From JAJZXY01 sp046706185 (GTDB taxonomy: Archaea > Thermoplasmatota > Thermoplasmata > Sysuiplasmatales > Sysuiplasmataceae): a stretch of DNA of 58,317 nucleotides. The notes under the pieces were generated by a model. The model made no database searches. It was not told where the DNA came from and worked only from the letters and a program-made list of their open reading frames with translations. Below are positions 18,072 to 25,968 of the stretch, piece by piece (position 1 is the first letter of the stretch; every line of letters starts with the position of its first letter). The translations under genes were made by a program, and so were the position numbers. Where the stretch lies: positions 1-58,317 of the forward strand of contig JBJKPR010000043.1 in the NCBI GenBank assembly GCA_046706185.1, in the 5' to 3' direction.

Positions 18072-20750
18072 TCAGTACCTTCGTCTCCTCAGCGACACGC
18101 GTTTATCCGCCCGGTGTCGAATTGCAGTGATGATTGCGAAAATGGAAACCATCACCGTGACGACCGATGCGACAAGCAGTCCGAGCAACTGATCACTGGA
18201 GTAGCCACTGGCAGGTGGTGCGCCCTGAAGCAGAACCTCGATGGAGACATTGCTTCCGTTCACGTTCACCTCACCTGCGGCGGACGCGGAGTTCGGGCCC
18301 GCAAAACTCGCGTTATACAGGTACGTGCCATTTGGAACAGCAATGACTACTGTCCCGTTTGCTGTACTTACAGTCTCGCCGTACATGGTGACTGACCACA
18401 GAGAGCCGGTGGTGAGCTGGGGAGCAGAGAAGGTAACCATGTACTTCTTTCCCGCGCCCTTTGCCCACACCACACCGATTGTCAGGCCGTGTCCTGAAAC
18501 AGTCACCGCACCATTGCTGGGATAGGAGTGATATCCCTTGTTGTCGTATATGCTGTAGTAGTATGTGCCATTCCCTACCATGTAAGTTATGCTGGCGGTA
18601 GTAGACTGCTGTGTGGTCCCGTTCATTTCCATGGTCCATGACATTCCATAGGGAAGACCTGACTCTTCGAAGACAACAGCATAATCCTGGCTGACTGGCG
18701 GGTGTACGACGGTTATCAGTGTGAATGACACGCTCACACTGAGCGAGGAACCGCTCACGTTCGCAGTGCCACTCGCTGGGTTCGAGGCATATCCGGAGAC
18801 CGTATTCACAGCGAACGGATATGTTCCGTTGGGGATATGGAAGCTGATTGAAGTCTGGAGGGAATACGCGGTAGAGCCGCCAAGGGACACAGACCAGTTT
18901 GTTCCTGCAGGAATGCCGCTCTCCGTGAATGTCACATTGTACTGTGGTGTGGTAGGCGGGGTTGTGGCGAATGCAGTGAATGCTATCTGCGCCAGCACCG
19001 CTGTGCCCTGAACAGTAACAGTGCCCGATGCAGGTGTTCTGGAATAGCCTGTCACATTCCCGGCCGTGAAGCTGTAAGTTCCGTTTGTCATGTTGTACTG
19101 GATTGTATTGCCTGTTGTGGACTGGAGGGTTCCGTTGAGTATCGCGGACCACCGGGTCCCGGCAGCAAGCCCTGACTCCTGGAAGGTAACGGAGTAAGCC
19201 CGTGGATGAAACGACGAAACCACCAGGCCAAGGAAACCCAGAGGCACGTAACCAGACACTGTTGTTCCGGACAGGCTCTGGCCGGAAGCTGAAATCCAGG
19301 AGCCTCCTGACAGGTACTCGAGCTTTGTGGAGGAGCTCACTGCTCCGGAACTTATTGAAATCTCTGCAGTTGTATTGTTGCTGTATGATGAGGCGGACGA
19401 AAGCTGCACACTGTAGTATGCGTTTCCGTTTATCCTCAGGGCCCCTGTGCCCGTGTAGGCAGCCGAATCGTACGCTGTTGTTTCAAAGAGCACCTGTGTC
19501 CCGTCCGGTGTGGACGGGCTGGACAGTGTTGCGCGTTCACCGGTGATGGAAGTGTCATCGACCTTATCTACTCCGCTGGCGAAGGGGGATGTGGTGCCGG
19601 TAGCTGTGGCCTGGGTGGCCGGATAGTTCTCTGCAGATGGCAGGTTGTCAAGTGTGCAGTTGACAAGCAGATACCAGCTTGAAAGAGTCCATGTGTAGGA
19701 GCTGACAATGAAGTTGAGCCCTGGCGGATTTGCAAACTCGGAGCCAAGGTCTATCTGCTCAACATAGTAGCCCTGCAGTGCAGATTTGCTCCATTGCTGC
19801 GGAAAGTAAGTCGTAAGCGCCTGGATCATCTGTGAGAACATACCAGTCAGGTTTATCCCGACCTGAGCTGCCGATGTTGCGGACTGAAGCTGGAAGGTCA
19901 CGATTGTCCAGGTGGTTGCTGTTGCCCTGTTACCGTTGCTCACGTATATGTTCCAAGTTGAACTGCTCAGTGTTCCGTTGATCTCCGTGTTCGTTGTGAA
20001 GGTGCCTATCACATATCCACCTGCGGGCACCAGGCCGTTTGCGTGGTCTGTCCAGATCATCAGCTCGAGGTCACCGTTCGAAACAGTGGTGGCCTGCTGC
20101 GTCTGCGTTATCCAAATGTCGTAGGCGAAGTCCATTGGCGGGACGGGTCCGTTCACTGTGTAGTTGATGACGGAGAGGGTGGGATTAAACTGCGCTATCT
20201 GCTTTGGCAGGATTAGCGCATTACTCATCTGTGTTGAGCCGCCACCCCATGGTGAGTAGCCGTACATCACGTTCGGATAACCAATCACGGTGGCTCCCGA
20301 TGACCCATACCCGAGGCTGGTGAAGCTGACGTCCGCCGTCACTCCAGAAGTTGACGAGCTCATGTAGACGGAACCAACTGAAGTGCTCGCTATGTTCCAC
20401 AGGTCTGGCGAATATTCGGAGTATCCCATCTGCTGTGTCGGGTAGAGGTTTGCCGCGCTGCCTGAAATCGAGCTTGACGACCCGTAAGGTACGTCGGTCA
20501 CAATTGATGTGTTTTCTGCCGCAGGCGAAGCACTGACTGAGGGCGCTGACACGCCTGACAGCCCGTTGTTGGGTAGTGTGCCTTCTGCATTGCCGTATGC
20601 TTTGTTGGCGCTTGGCGCCAACACGAACAAGGCGGAAAGGACCAGTATTGCGACCAAAAAAGCGGCCGCCAGCGGTCCGTTTGCCTTATCCAATTGAGCA
20701 CGCAACCCGAATGGAGGCTTCAAAACACTTGAGGCCGTCGGATCGGACAT
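18072..20750 (-). CDS. Large surface glycoprotein with ESGLPxGTxW-type repeats and N-terminal lectin-like domain
   Basis: Surface protein of 892 residues. The order is: cytoplasmic N-terminus, signal/anchor (about 27-48), a beta-rich domain of about 320 residues resembling a jelly-roll/concanavalin fold, a linker, three clear repeats (ESGLAAGTRW, ESGIPAGTNW, ESGLPYGMSW), a fourth degenerate one (YMVTFSAPQLTTGSLW), and a C-terminal membrane helix with the basic tail RVSLRRRRY. Rich in N-glycosylation sequons. It is next to, and on the same strand as, the six-repeat protein but is separated by about 165 bases. The lectin-like reading is inference. Confidence 0.83.
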   Translation of the reverse strand: MSDPTASSVLKPPFGLRAQLDKANGPLAAAFLVAILVLSALFVLAPSANKAYGNAEGTLPNNGLSGVSAPSVSASPAAENTSIVTDVPYGSSSSISGSAANLYPTQQMGYSEYSPDLWNIASTSVGSVYMSSSTSGVTADVSFTSLGYGSSGATVIGYPNVMYGYSPWGGGSTQMSNALILPKQIAQFNPTLSVINYTVNGPVPPMDFAYDIWITQTQQATTVSNGDLELMIWTDHANGLVPAGGYVIGTFTTNTEINGTLSSSTWNIYVSNGNRATATTWTIVTFQLQSATSAAQVGINLTGMFSQMIQALTTYFPQQWSKSALQGYYVEQIDLGSEFANPPGLNFIVSSYTWTLSSWYLLVNCTLDNLPSAENYPATQATATGTTSPFASGVDKVDDTSITGERATLSSPSTPDGTQVLFETTAYDSAAYTGTGALRINGNAYYSVQLSSASSYSNNTTAEISISSGAVSSSTKLEYLSGGSWISASGQSLSGTTVSGYVPLGFLGLVVSSFHPRAYSVTFQESGLAAGTRWSAILNGTLQSTTGNTIQYNMTNGTYSFTAGNVTGYSRTPASGTVTVQGTAVLAQIAFTAFATTPPTTPQYNVTFTESGIPAGTNWSVSLGGSTAYSLQTSISFHIPNGTYPFAVNTVSGYASNPASGTANVSGSSLSVSVSFTLITVVHPPVSQDYAVVFEESGLPYGMSWTMEMNGTTQQSTTASITYMVGNGTYYYSIYDNKGYHSYPSNGAVTVSGHGLTIGVVWAKGAGKKYMVTFSAPQLTTGSLWSVTMYGETVSTANGTVVIAVPNGTYLYNASFAGPNSASAAGEVNVNGSNVSIEVLLQGAPPASGYSSDQLLGLLVASVVTVMVSIFAIITAIRHRADKRVSLRRRRY

Positions 20751-20848
20751 GCTTGCTCTTCTTGTTTGACTCTGCTCTAGCCATTTACGGGAACTGCCGG
20801 CGTAAAAACTGCTATATCAACGTTGTGATAAATTTAAGACGCACGCAA

Positions 20849-20885
20849 TTATGTTATGATGCCGGGTAATTTTTCTATAACATAA
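20849..20885. repeat. Nine-bp perfect inverted repeat TTATGTTAT/ATAACATAA
   Basis: TTATGTTAT (20849-20857) and ATAACATAA (20877-20885) flank a 19-base spacer. They lie just upstream of the likely TATA element (around 20828-20838, minus strand) of the surface-protein gene starting at 20750. The position suits an activator or repressor site. The nonamer recurs before the KaiC/zinc-ribbon gene. Confidence 0.45.
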
Positions 20886-20995
20886 ACGCAGGGTGCCTGG
20901 CACCTCCGATGCTGGACGGAATTGAACAGCCAGCGTGCAACCTGAAGCAACACGGATGATGTAGAAGAGGGGAAGAACGCCGGAGGGTAAGGTGC

Positions 20996-21331
20996 TCATC
21001 GGCTGTTCTGACCGGATGCCCTTTCCATGCCGAACTCCTGGTTCCCTTCTTGCCCCCCGCCCTTCCTGTGCTCGCTATCAACCCTGACAGAAAGGTTCTT
21101 CAGCGCATCTCTTTCTATCGCATAAGCAAGCCATTCGGAAGTTGACCTGAGCCCGTAGCAGACCCTGTCTATCTCCTCTTCGCCTGTGTCACCAATGGGT
21201 GTCTTTGCAAGTAGCATTGCTTTGATTACCTGGGAGTTTGCAGGGCCGAAGAAACGTTCAAATGCCTCCCAGTATGCTTTCCTGAATTTGGCGTCTTTCC
21301 TTATACCGAGGCTTGTTGCTATATGGGGCAA
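20996..21331 (-). CDS. Small protein of unknown function, copy 1 of a KaiC-linked pair
   Basis: Unrecognised 111-residue protein. The first about 65 residues (LGIRKDAKFRKAYWEAFERF... to CYGLRST) are almost identical to the protein at 21726-22052; the C-terminal tail is different, polar and Gly/Glu/Arg rich. The start is a TTG at 21331, exactly where DNA identity with copy 2 ends, so this copy lacks the GTG start and the KaiC coupling of copy 2. I cannot see its promoter, and it may be a partial duplicate. Confidence 0.6.
   Translation of the reverse strand: MPHIATSLGIRKDAKFRKAYWEAFERFFGPANSQVIKAMLLAKTPIGDTGEEEIDRVCYGLRSTSEWLAYAIERDALKNLSVRVDSEHRKGGGQEGNQEFGMERASGQNSR
21141..21331. repeat. 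Near-identical direct repeat, copy 1
   Basis: This 191-base block matches 21853-22043 with one difference by my count (T21212 versus G21924). It covers the 5' part of the two small unknown genes. Outside it the two genes remain only loosely similar at the protein level, as expected of a recent gene-conversion tract. Confidence 0.85.
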
Positions 21332-21725
21332 GATGCCTCACCACCCCCTTCGATGACCGCCAACTCAACACAGCTCGATCATAGATAAGGATTGGGAATG
21401 CGAATACAGGTCATGATGTTCATTGGCTGCCCGTTGAGAGGAGTCGATTATGTGGCCCAACCGTGCGAAACTTTGCACGTTGCGAATGTATATTCTAAAC
21501 CACACGGTTGGGTCGTTGGCAGAAAAAAGGCAAAGGAAAGCCAAGTTACAATGACCTTAGGTTGCTGCGGAGCCATTTACACACGACTCTGCTCTATCCG
21601 CGGCAACCTGTTCACTATATGGCAATGATGTGCACCTATTAGAAGTCGTTTTCATTTGCCCCTCAGCCTGTGGTGCGTGGAAGGCAGCAAACATCCTGGT
21701 GCGGGTCTTCGATGCATCTGCGAGA
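21332..21725. other. Intergenic region with a structured inverted repeat
   Basis: About 390 bases between the two copies of the small unknown gene. No coding frame looks convincing. The clear feature is the 10-bp inverted repeat at 21456-21512 described separately. A TATA-like CCATATAGTG on the minus strand near 21615 could drive transcription through it. Confidence 0.5.
21456..21512. repeat. Perfect 10-bp inverted repeat, possible structured RNA
   Basis: CCCAACCGTG (21456-21465) and CACGGTTGGG (21503-21512) can pair over a 37-base loop. Inside the left part an alternative 5-bp hairpin, CGTGC/GCACG, could form instead. The two exclusive structures suggest a folded RNA, but I see no T-run that would make it a plain terminator. 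Confidence 0.45.
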
Positions 21726-22052
21726 CTATCTGGGGCGTGGTGACCGCTTCTTCTGCCCCTCTCGGTGCATGCTCTTTTTTCCGCTTGACGCCGGCTGGCT
21801 GCCCACAACATTGATGGCAGACTTCTCTATCGCTTCAGCGAGCCATGCCATCGTTGACCTGAGCCCGTAGCAGACCCTGTCTATCTCCTCTTCGCCTGTG
21901 TCACCAATGGGTGTCTTTGCAAGGAGCATTGCTTTGATTACCTGGGAGTTTGCAGGGCCGAAGAAACGTTCAAATGCCTCCCAGTATGCTTTCCTGAATT
22001 TGGCGTCTTTCCTTATACCGAGGCTTGTTGCTATATGGGGCAACTGAGTCAC
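21726..22052 (-). CDS. Small protein of unknown function, copy 2, coupled to KaiC-like gene
   Basis: Unrecognised 108-residue protein starting with a GTG at 22052, one base after the stop of the KaiC-like ATPase, so the two are almost certainly co-translated. The N-terminal half is probably helical with aromatic residues (YWEAFERFF), followed by an acidic GEEEID segment and a basic Lys/Arg/Ser-rich tail. No zinc or membrane motif is visible. Its position suggests a partner or output protein of the KaiC/GvpD ATPases. Confidence 0.75.
   Translation of the reverse strand: MTQLPHIATSLGIRKDAKFRKAYWEAFERFFGPANSQVIKAMLLAKTPIGDTGEEEIDRVCYGLRSTMAWLAEAIEKSAINVVGSQPASSGKKSMHREGQKKRSPRPR
21853..22043. 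repeat. Near-identical direct repeat, copy 2
   Basis: Partner of the block at 21141-21331, offset by 712 bases. Confidence 0.85.
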
Positions 22053-22053
22053 C

Positions 22054-22815
22054 TTAGGGGCTTTTGCCGCTCTCGGCCACGCTGGTCCTTATGTGAGGAT
22101 GCCTTATCACAATACCCCTGTTGCTTATCTCTATCGGAATTGGACCCATCCAGTGGTTCGTTCCTCTCATCTTCATTATCTCGATGTAACGAATCCGCGC
22201 ATCCCCCGAAATCGGGACGAAGTGGAAATAAACAACGCCGTCCGCTATGAATTCCTCCACACCGCTTCCTATGCTTGTGTTTCCAGGCGAAAGCTCTGTT
22301 ATCATCAATGTCGTGCAGCCTGCCCCGCTTATGATCTTGTTGAGAAGCATGTGCGTGAATATCCTCAAATCCCCCTGTGAGGTGAACGACTGTGCCATGG
22401 CAGTGTACGAATCAAGTACGAGGCGGGCAGTGCCGTCCTCCTCTACCCTTTTGACTATTTCTTCCCAGACAGACGATAGACCCTCCGCAGTTGTGCTTGG
22501 CATCTCAAGAAACCTGAACAGCCCCTTCTTCTCGAGCGACTCGAAGTCGAAGCCAAGCCTTGACGCGTTCCTGAAGTATGTCTGCCTGTTCTCCAGCATT
22601 GACACGTACATCCCTGGCTCCCCCTGCTCCTTGCAGCCTTCATAAAGGAACTGGGAGCCGAATATCGTCTTTCCCGTTCCTGGCCTGCCCACGAGTGTTA
22701 TCAGGCTTCCCGCAGGATAGCCCCCCTCGACAAGCTCGTCGAAGTCCTTTACACCTGAGGGCATGCGCTCCGGTGCCTTCCTGATGCCCTGACTCAGCTT
22801 TGTGTCCTGCTTCAT
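22054..22815 (-). CDS. KaiC-like RecA-superfamily ATPase
   Basis: Single-domain KaiC/RadA-like ATPase of 253 residues. It starts its core with the family phrase MPSGVKDFDELVEGGYPAGSLITLVG, then Walker A GRPGTGKT (about 43-50), Walker B ARLVLDSYT (about 130-138) and the KMRGTNHW segment near residue 220. Proteins of this type are archaeal signalling ATPases and are sometimes autophosphorylated. Its ATG overlaps the stop of the upstream GvpD-like gene in an ATGA quartet, and the small unknown gene follows one base after its stop: a three-gene operon. Confidence 0.92.
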   Translation of the reverse strand: MKQDTKLSQGIRKAPERMPSGVKDFDELVEGGYPAGSLITLVGRPGTGKTIFGSQFLYEGCKEQGEPGMYVSMLENRQTYFRNASRLGFDFESLEKKGLFRFLEMPSTTAEGLSSVWEEIVKRVEEDGTARLVLDSYTAMAQSFTSQGDLRIFTHMLLNKIISGAGCTTLMITELSPGNTSIGSGVEEFIADGVVYFHFVPISGDARIRYIEIMKMRGTNHWMGPIPIEISNRGIVIRHPHIRTSVAESGKSP

Positions 22816-24347
22816 GTGACAACCTTCTCCTTCGAGTTACGGAATGATTTCGAAATGGTCTCAAAGAAGTCTGCACCAGCCACCTGCCTCCGCATCGGAG
22901 AAAGCATCTCCTCAACGCTCTCCTTTGAGGGCAGCTGCCTCCTTTCGTCGAGAGAGACGTCCTCCAGTGGAACAAGCTCAAACTCAGGATAGCCGTGTAT
23001 GAAGGAGAACTGAAGGCCGTAGAAGCCTGTCCTCGGCTTAACACCGTAGAGTATCAGCGTTCCCCATCTCTGCGTCAGGACAAGGTGTATCTGTGATATG
23101 TTTGCGACTTTGGGCGTGAGTTCTAGGTTCGGCCTGGCAACAATCGACTGGATATCGTTGTTCACTGCGGCCCTTGAGGCAACGGTGGCCAGGAAGGTCA
23201 TAACACCCTCGCTGTAGAAGTTCTGGACTGTATCGAGAGCCATGAGCATCCAGATGATCTTGCCCTGTCCCTTGAACGACTCGTACGTGTTCAGCCATCT
23301 GCCAAAGTCCTCCTCCTGGTTGAGAGAAAACTTAATCGCCACAGGGTCCTGGACCTTGTCGGTTGTGAATATCTTGAGATTGGAGTTGTACACAGTTTCC
23401 GGGATGAACTGTGTGATGAATGGCCTTGCCCGTATCGGGTCATAATCACTGTAAAGAAAGGCCATGACAGCGTTGTTAGTCGCAAGGAAGTTGAGCAGCG
23501 CGCTCAGCGGGATGTACACCTGCCCCTCGAACGGGACGTCACCTCTGAATTCTATCAGCACTGTGGAACCTCTTGGTATTCCTCCTCCCAGGAGGCTGTC
23601 AAGATCCTTGCTTCCCGTCGACATGTGTGTTTCGGTGTTGCCAACGGGCTGGAACATTGTTGTTGCACGAGGAAGCGCGAATTTGAACGGCTCCAGGTAC
23701 TGGAAGCGACCCCGGGCAAGAGTGAAAAGGTATCGTTCCTGCCGTATGGGCAGGCCCCTCAGCTTCCTTATTTCCATTTCCCTTTCACGCCTGTCTTCGA
23801 TGACGCGCTGGTGCAGGACAAGTATTATGTCGGCGAGCTGGTCAAGCGTTGTATCCGTTTCGGGCCTTTCGCTCACGAGAATGAGCCTCGAGCCTGTCTC
23901 CTGTATGACAGCCATGAGAGACTGTTCCACTTTCATCCTCGCTTCCTGCGGTATGTAGTCGGCCATCCCTTCCCATGAGTCCAGAACAACGAGCGGGTTC
24001 TTCATCCTGGACAACAGTGTATGTAGTCCTGAGACGACCTTGTGAGCAATGACGAACTGGGTCGGGTCAAATTCAAGTGTTGAGAAGAACCTGACGTTCA
24101 TTCTCCTGCTCAGGTAACGCGTCAGCGCATGCTGGTAAATCAGCTTGTCCGGGTATGTCCTGGTGGAAATGTGGACAATGTCCCCCTCCGACTGGAGCCT
24201 GGCCATCAGCTCAAGCGCCATGGTAGTCTTGCCCGTGCCTGTCTCTCCCTTGACCAGCAGGACAAGTCCCTTCCTCTCAAGCACTCCTTCGAGTTCAGGC
24301 GGCAGCGGCATTCTGGCAATGTTGTCATCCCCTTCCTTTCTTGTCAT
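22812..24347 (-). CDS. GvpD-like double RecA/KaiC-fold ATPase
   Basis: A 511-residue protein that looks like two KaiC/GvpD-type modules. The first has an intact Walker A (KGETGTGKTTMA, about 33-44) and a Walker B (NPLVVLDSWEG). The second begins MSTGSKDLDSLLGGGIPRGSTVLIEF, but its P-loop is degenerate (FRGDVPFEGQ), so it is likely regulatory. GvpD of haloarchaea is a P-loop regulator of similar length. No gas-vesicle structural genes are near, so the role here is probably a general sensor. First gene of the operon with the KaiC-like ATPase. Confidence 0.82.
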   Translation of the reverse strand: MTRKEGDDNIARMPLPPELEGVLERKGLVLLVKGETGTGKTTMALELMARLQSEGDIVHISTRTYPDKLIYQHALTRYLSRRMNVRFFSTLEFDPTQFVIAHKVVSGLHTLLSRMKNPLVVLDSWEGMADYIPQEARMKVEQSLMAVIQETGSRLILVSERPETDTTLDQLADIILVLHQRVIEDRREREMEIRKLRGLPIRQERYLFTLARGRFQYLEPFKFALPRATTMFQPVGNTETHMSTGSKDLDSLLGGGIPRGSTVLIEFRGDVPFEGQVYIPLSALLNFLATNNAVMAFLYSDYDPIRARPFITQFIPETVYNSNLKIFTTDKVQDPVAIKFSLNQEEDFGRWLNTYESFKGQGKIIWMLMALDTVQNFYSEGVMTFLATVASRAAVNNDIQSIVARPNLELTPKVANISQIHLVLTQRWGTLILYGVKPRTGFYGLQFSFIHGYPEFELVPLEDVSLDERRQLPSKESVEEMLSPMRRQVAGADFFETISKSFRNSKEKVVT

Positions 24348-24350
24348 GAT

Positions 24351-24436
24351 TGTTCACTCTGGCGGGTGTTAACCTGACCAGAAAATTACAAATCCCCCTT
24401 GCAATCGAAGTCAACCACTTGTGTGCAGAGTGAACA
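24351..24436. repeat. Ten-bp inverted repeat around the GvpD-like promoter
   Basis: TGTTCACTCT (24351-24360) and AGAGTGAACA (24427-24436) are perfect reverse complements. They bracket the presumed promoter of the GvpD-like gene (ATG at 24347). Each contains the TGAAC core found before both ribbon-helix-helix regulator genes next door. Confidence 0.5.
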
Positions 24437-24471
24437 CAATTAGTGTCCTCAAGAAGGCGAATGTCAGGGTG

Positions 24472-25005
24472 TCAACCCACCCTGAACCTTGCGACCACCT
24501 GATTTTCGGAAGATGTTACCTCAACAGGTACCTTGAGCACCGAGTTGAACACTCCCCTGATGAGTTCTTCGTAATATATGGACCACTTGTAGCCGAAGTC
24601 GTGTTTGAGAAGGAGCGTCCATTCACCCTCGTTGAAGTGTTCTTCGTACTCGAACATTCTGGCGTACTGAGACGTGAGCCTTGGATAGTTCTTGAAAATT
24701 GTCCTGAAGCTTACCTCCTTGAACCAGAAGAAAATGAACTCGCGAATGTTGCTTTCACCGGACCATTTACCGAGCTGCCTCACCTGATCCTCTGTCAGAA
24801 GGTCCATCATCCTTGTGAGAAGCGTGGACGGAACGGATATCATGCCGAACTTGTCCGCATACATATCCCACTCGATGTGCTTCCTAAGTGCCCTGTTTAT
24901 CAGGAAGTTCACACTTACACCTTCCCTCTCTGAGTATTCTCTCAGCGGGTCCTCGATTTCCTGCTTGTCAAGCCTGATTGTCCTTGTGACGCTCTTGGAA
25001 GACAT
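24472..25005 (-). CDS. Ribbon-helix-helix DNA-binding regulator with C-terminal effector-like domain (paralogue A)
   Basis: About 177 residues starting at the internal ATG (SSKSVTRTIRLDKQE). Residues 4-50 match an Arc/MetJ-type ribbon-helix-helix: a basic strand VTRTIRL followed by two helices around EGVSVNFLINRALRKHI. The C-terminal 120 residues are unrecognised but shared with the neighbour at 25158: REFIFFWFKEVSF, a glutamate-rich EYEEHF segment, and KWSIYYEEL. That half probably binds a ligand or partner. The frame continues upstream to 25101, but that part is unlike the paralogue. An ATTAATAA box lies near 25066. Confidence 0.75.
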   Translation of the reverse strand: MSSKSVTRTIRLDKQEIEDPLREYSEREGVSVNFLINRALRKHIEWDMYADKFGMISVPSTLLTRMMDLLTEDQVRQLGKWSGESNIREFIFFWFKEVSFRTIFKNYPRLTSQYARMFEYEEHFNEGEWTLLLKHDFGYKWSIYYEELIRGVFNSVLKVPVEVTSSENQVVARFRVG

Positions 25006-25030
25006 GTCTGTTATTTCCCTGAAGTGTGTG

Positions 25031-25039
25031 TGAACGATG
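25031..25039. promoter_or_regulatory. Operator-like TGAACGATG before RHH gene A
   Basis: TGAACGATG lies about 26 nt upstream of the ATG at 25005 and downstream of the TATA-like ATTAATAA. The identical nonamer occurs at the corresponding place before RHH gene B, there as part of a perfect palindrome. Here the second arm is degenerate. Confidence 0.45.
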
Positions 25040-25157
25040 CTGCAATGAAGTGGACTGGAAGTTATTAATGTTCCCCTTTGGCCGACTGGGCGCACTGCCA
25101 TGACTCAGCGCAGAACAGGAGCAGCCTCCGCTACACTCGTGATGACCTCACCTGGCA

Positions 25158-25706
25158 TCAGGAGTCACTCTGTTTGTTCAGAAGGTATTTTGCCGTGACG
25201 TTGTTCTGCGAAACTTCTACGCTGACGGAGCTGCCGAGAAGTTCCCTGAATGCAGTCTTCAGTGCCTCCTCATAAAAGGCCGACCATTTCGCGCCGCCGT
25301 TGTGCCTGATGATCATTACACCACGGTCGCCGTCGTTTGTGTGCTCATATGTGAACACCCGTCCGTACTTGGCCATAAGCTCTGGAAAGGCCCTGGCAAG
25401 CGTATCGAAGTTCAGCTCCTTGAACCAGAAAAGTATAAACTCACGCAGGCCTGTGTTGCCGAACCACCTTCCAAGCTCACGTAACTGCTCCTCAGGTATC
25501 AGTTCACCCATCATCACAGGCAGCTCAGGCGGTATTTCAACGAACCCGAACCGTTCAGCCCTTATTTCCCAATCCACAAACCTGCGTAATATCCTGCTGA
25601 CAAGTAGGTTAACGCTTACACCTTCGACCTCTGCAGCTTCAAGGATCGCCTCATCTATCTCCTTTTCAAGTCGCACGCTTCTTGTCACGTGTGCTCTTCT
25701 TGCCAA
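25158..25706 (-). CDS. Ribbon-helix-helix DNA-binding regulator with C-terminal effector-like domain (paralogue B)
   Basis: 182-residue paralogue of the protein at 24472-25005, with the same order: basic strand VTRSVRL, helices around EVEGVSVNLLVSRILRRFVDWEI, then the shared region GLREFILFWFKELNF...YGRVFTYEH...KWSAFYEEALKTAF. The start is a TTG at 25706 because an in-frame stop precedes it; this keeps its N-terminus the same length as paralogue A. A TTAAATAT box lies near 25768. Tandem paralogues with the same upstream motif suggest auto- and cross-regulation. Confidence 0.78.
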   Translation of the reverse strand: MARRAHVTRSVRLEKEIDEAILEAAEVEGVSVNLLVSRILRRFVDWEIRAERFGFVEIPPELPVMMGELIPEEQLRELGRWFGNTGLREFILFWFKELNFDTLARAFPELMAKYGRVFTYEHTNDGDRGVMIIRHNGGAKWSAFYEEALKTAFRELLGSSVSVEVSQNNVTAKYLLNKQSDS

Positions 25707-25722
25707 TCAGACATTACACTCC

Positions 25723-25737
25723 ATGAACGATGTTCAT
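25723..25737. promoter_or_regulatory. Palindromic operator ATGAACGATGTTCAT before RHH gene B
   Basis: A perfect 6-bp palindrome with a 3-base centre, 17-31 nt upstream of the TTG at 25706 and just downstream of the expected transcription start. Short palindromes of this size suit dimeric ribbon-helix-helix repressors. Confidence 0.55.
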
Positions 25738-25968
25738 TTTGTGCAAGCCCCATTCAGTCTGTGGATATTTAACCTTGTGCCAATGCATTCTGCGAATACC
25801 GGAAGTCGTGTTGCGCAGGCAAACAAGTGGCAGCTAAAAGGTATTCGCTGGCATGCGGCATCGTCTGAAATCCTATTCTTCAGATGTAGTACATTGTGTC
25901 AACATCTGGACTTATCGTTCATTTAGCAACCCGTTGCTGGCACAATCCGGTAAAAAGGTCGTGATTAG

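Noticed and set aside
22812..24347. Gas-vesicle gene cluster
   Set aside because: Only a GvpD-like ATPase is present; there is no gvpA or other structural gene.
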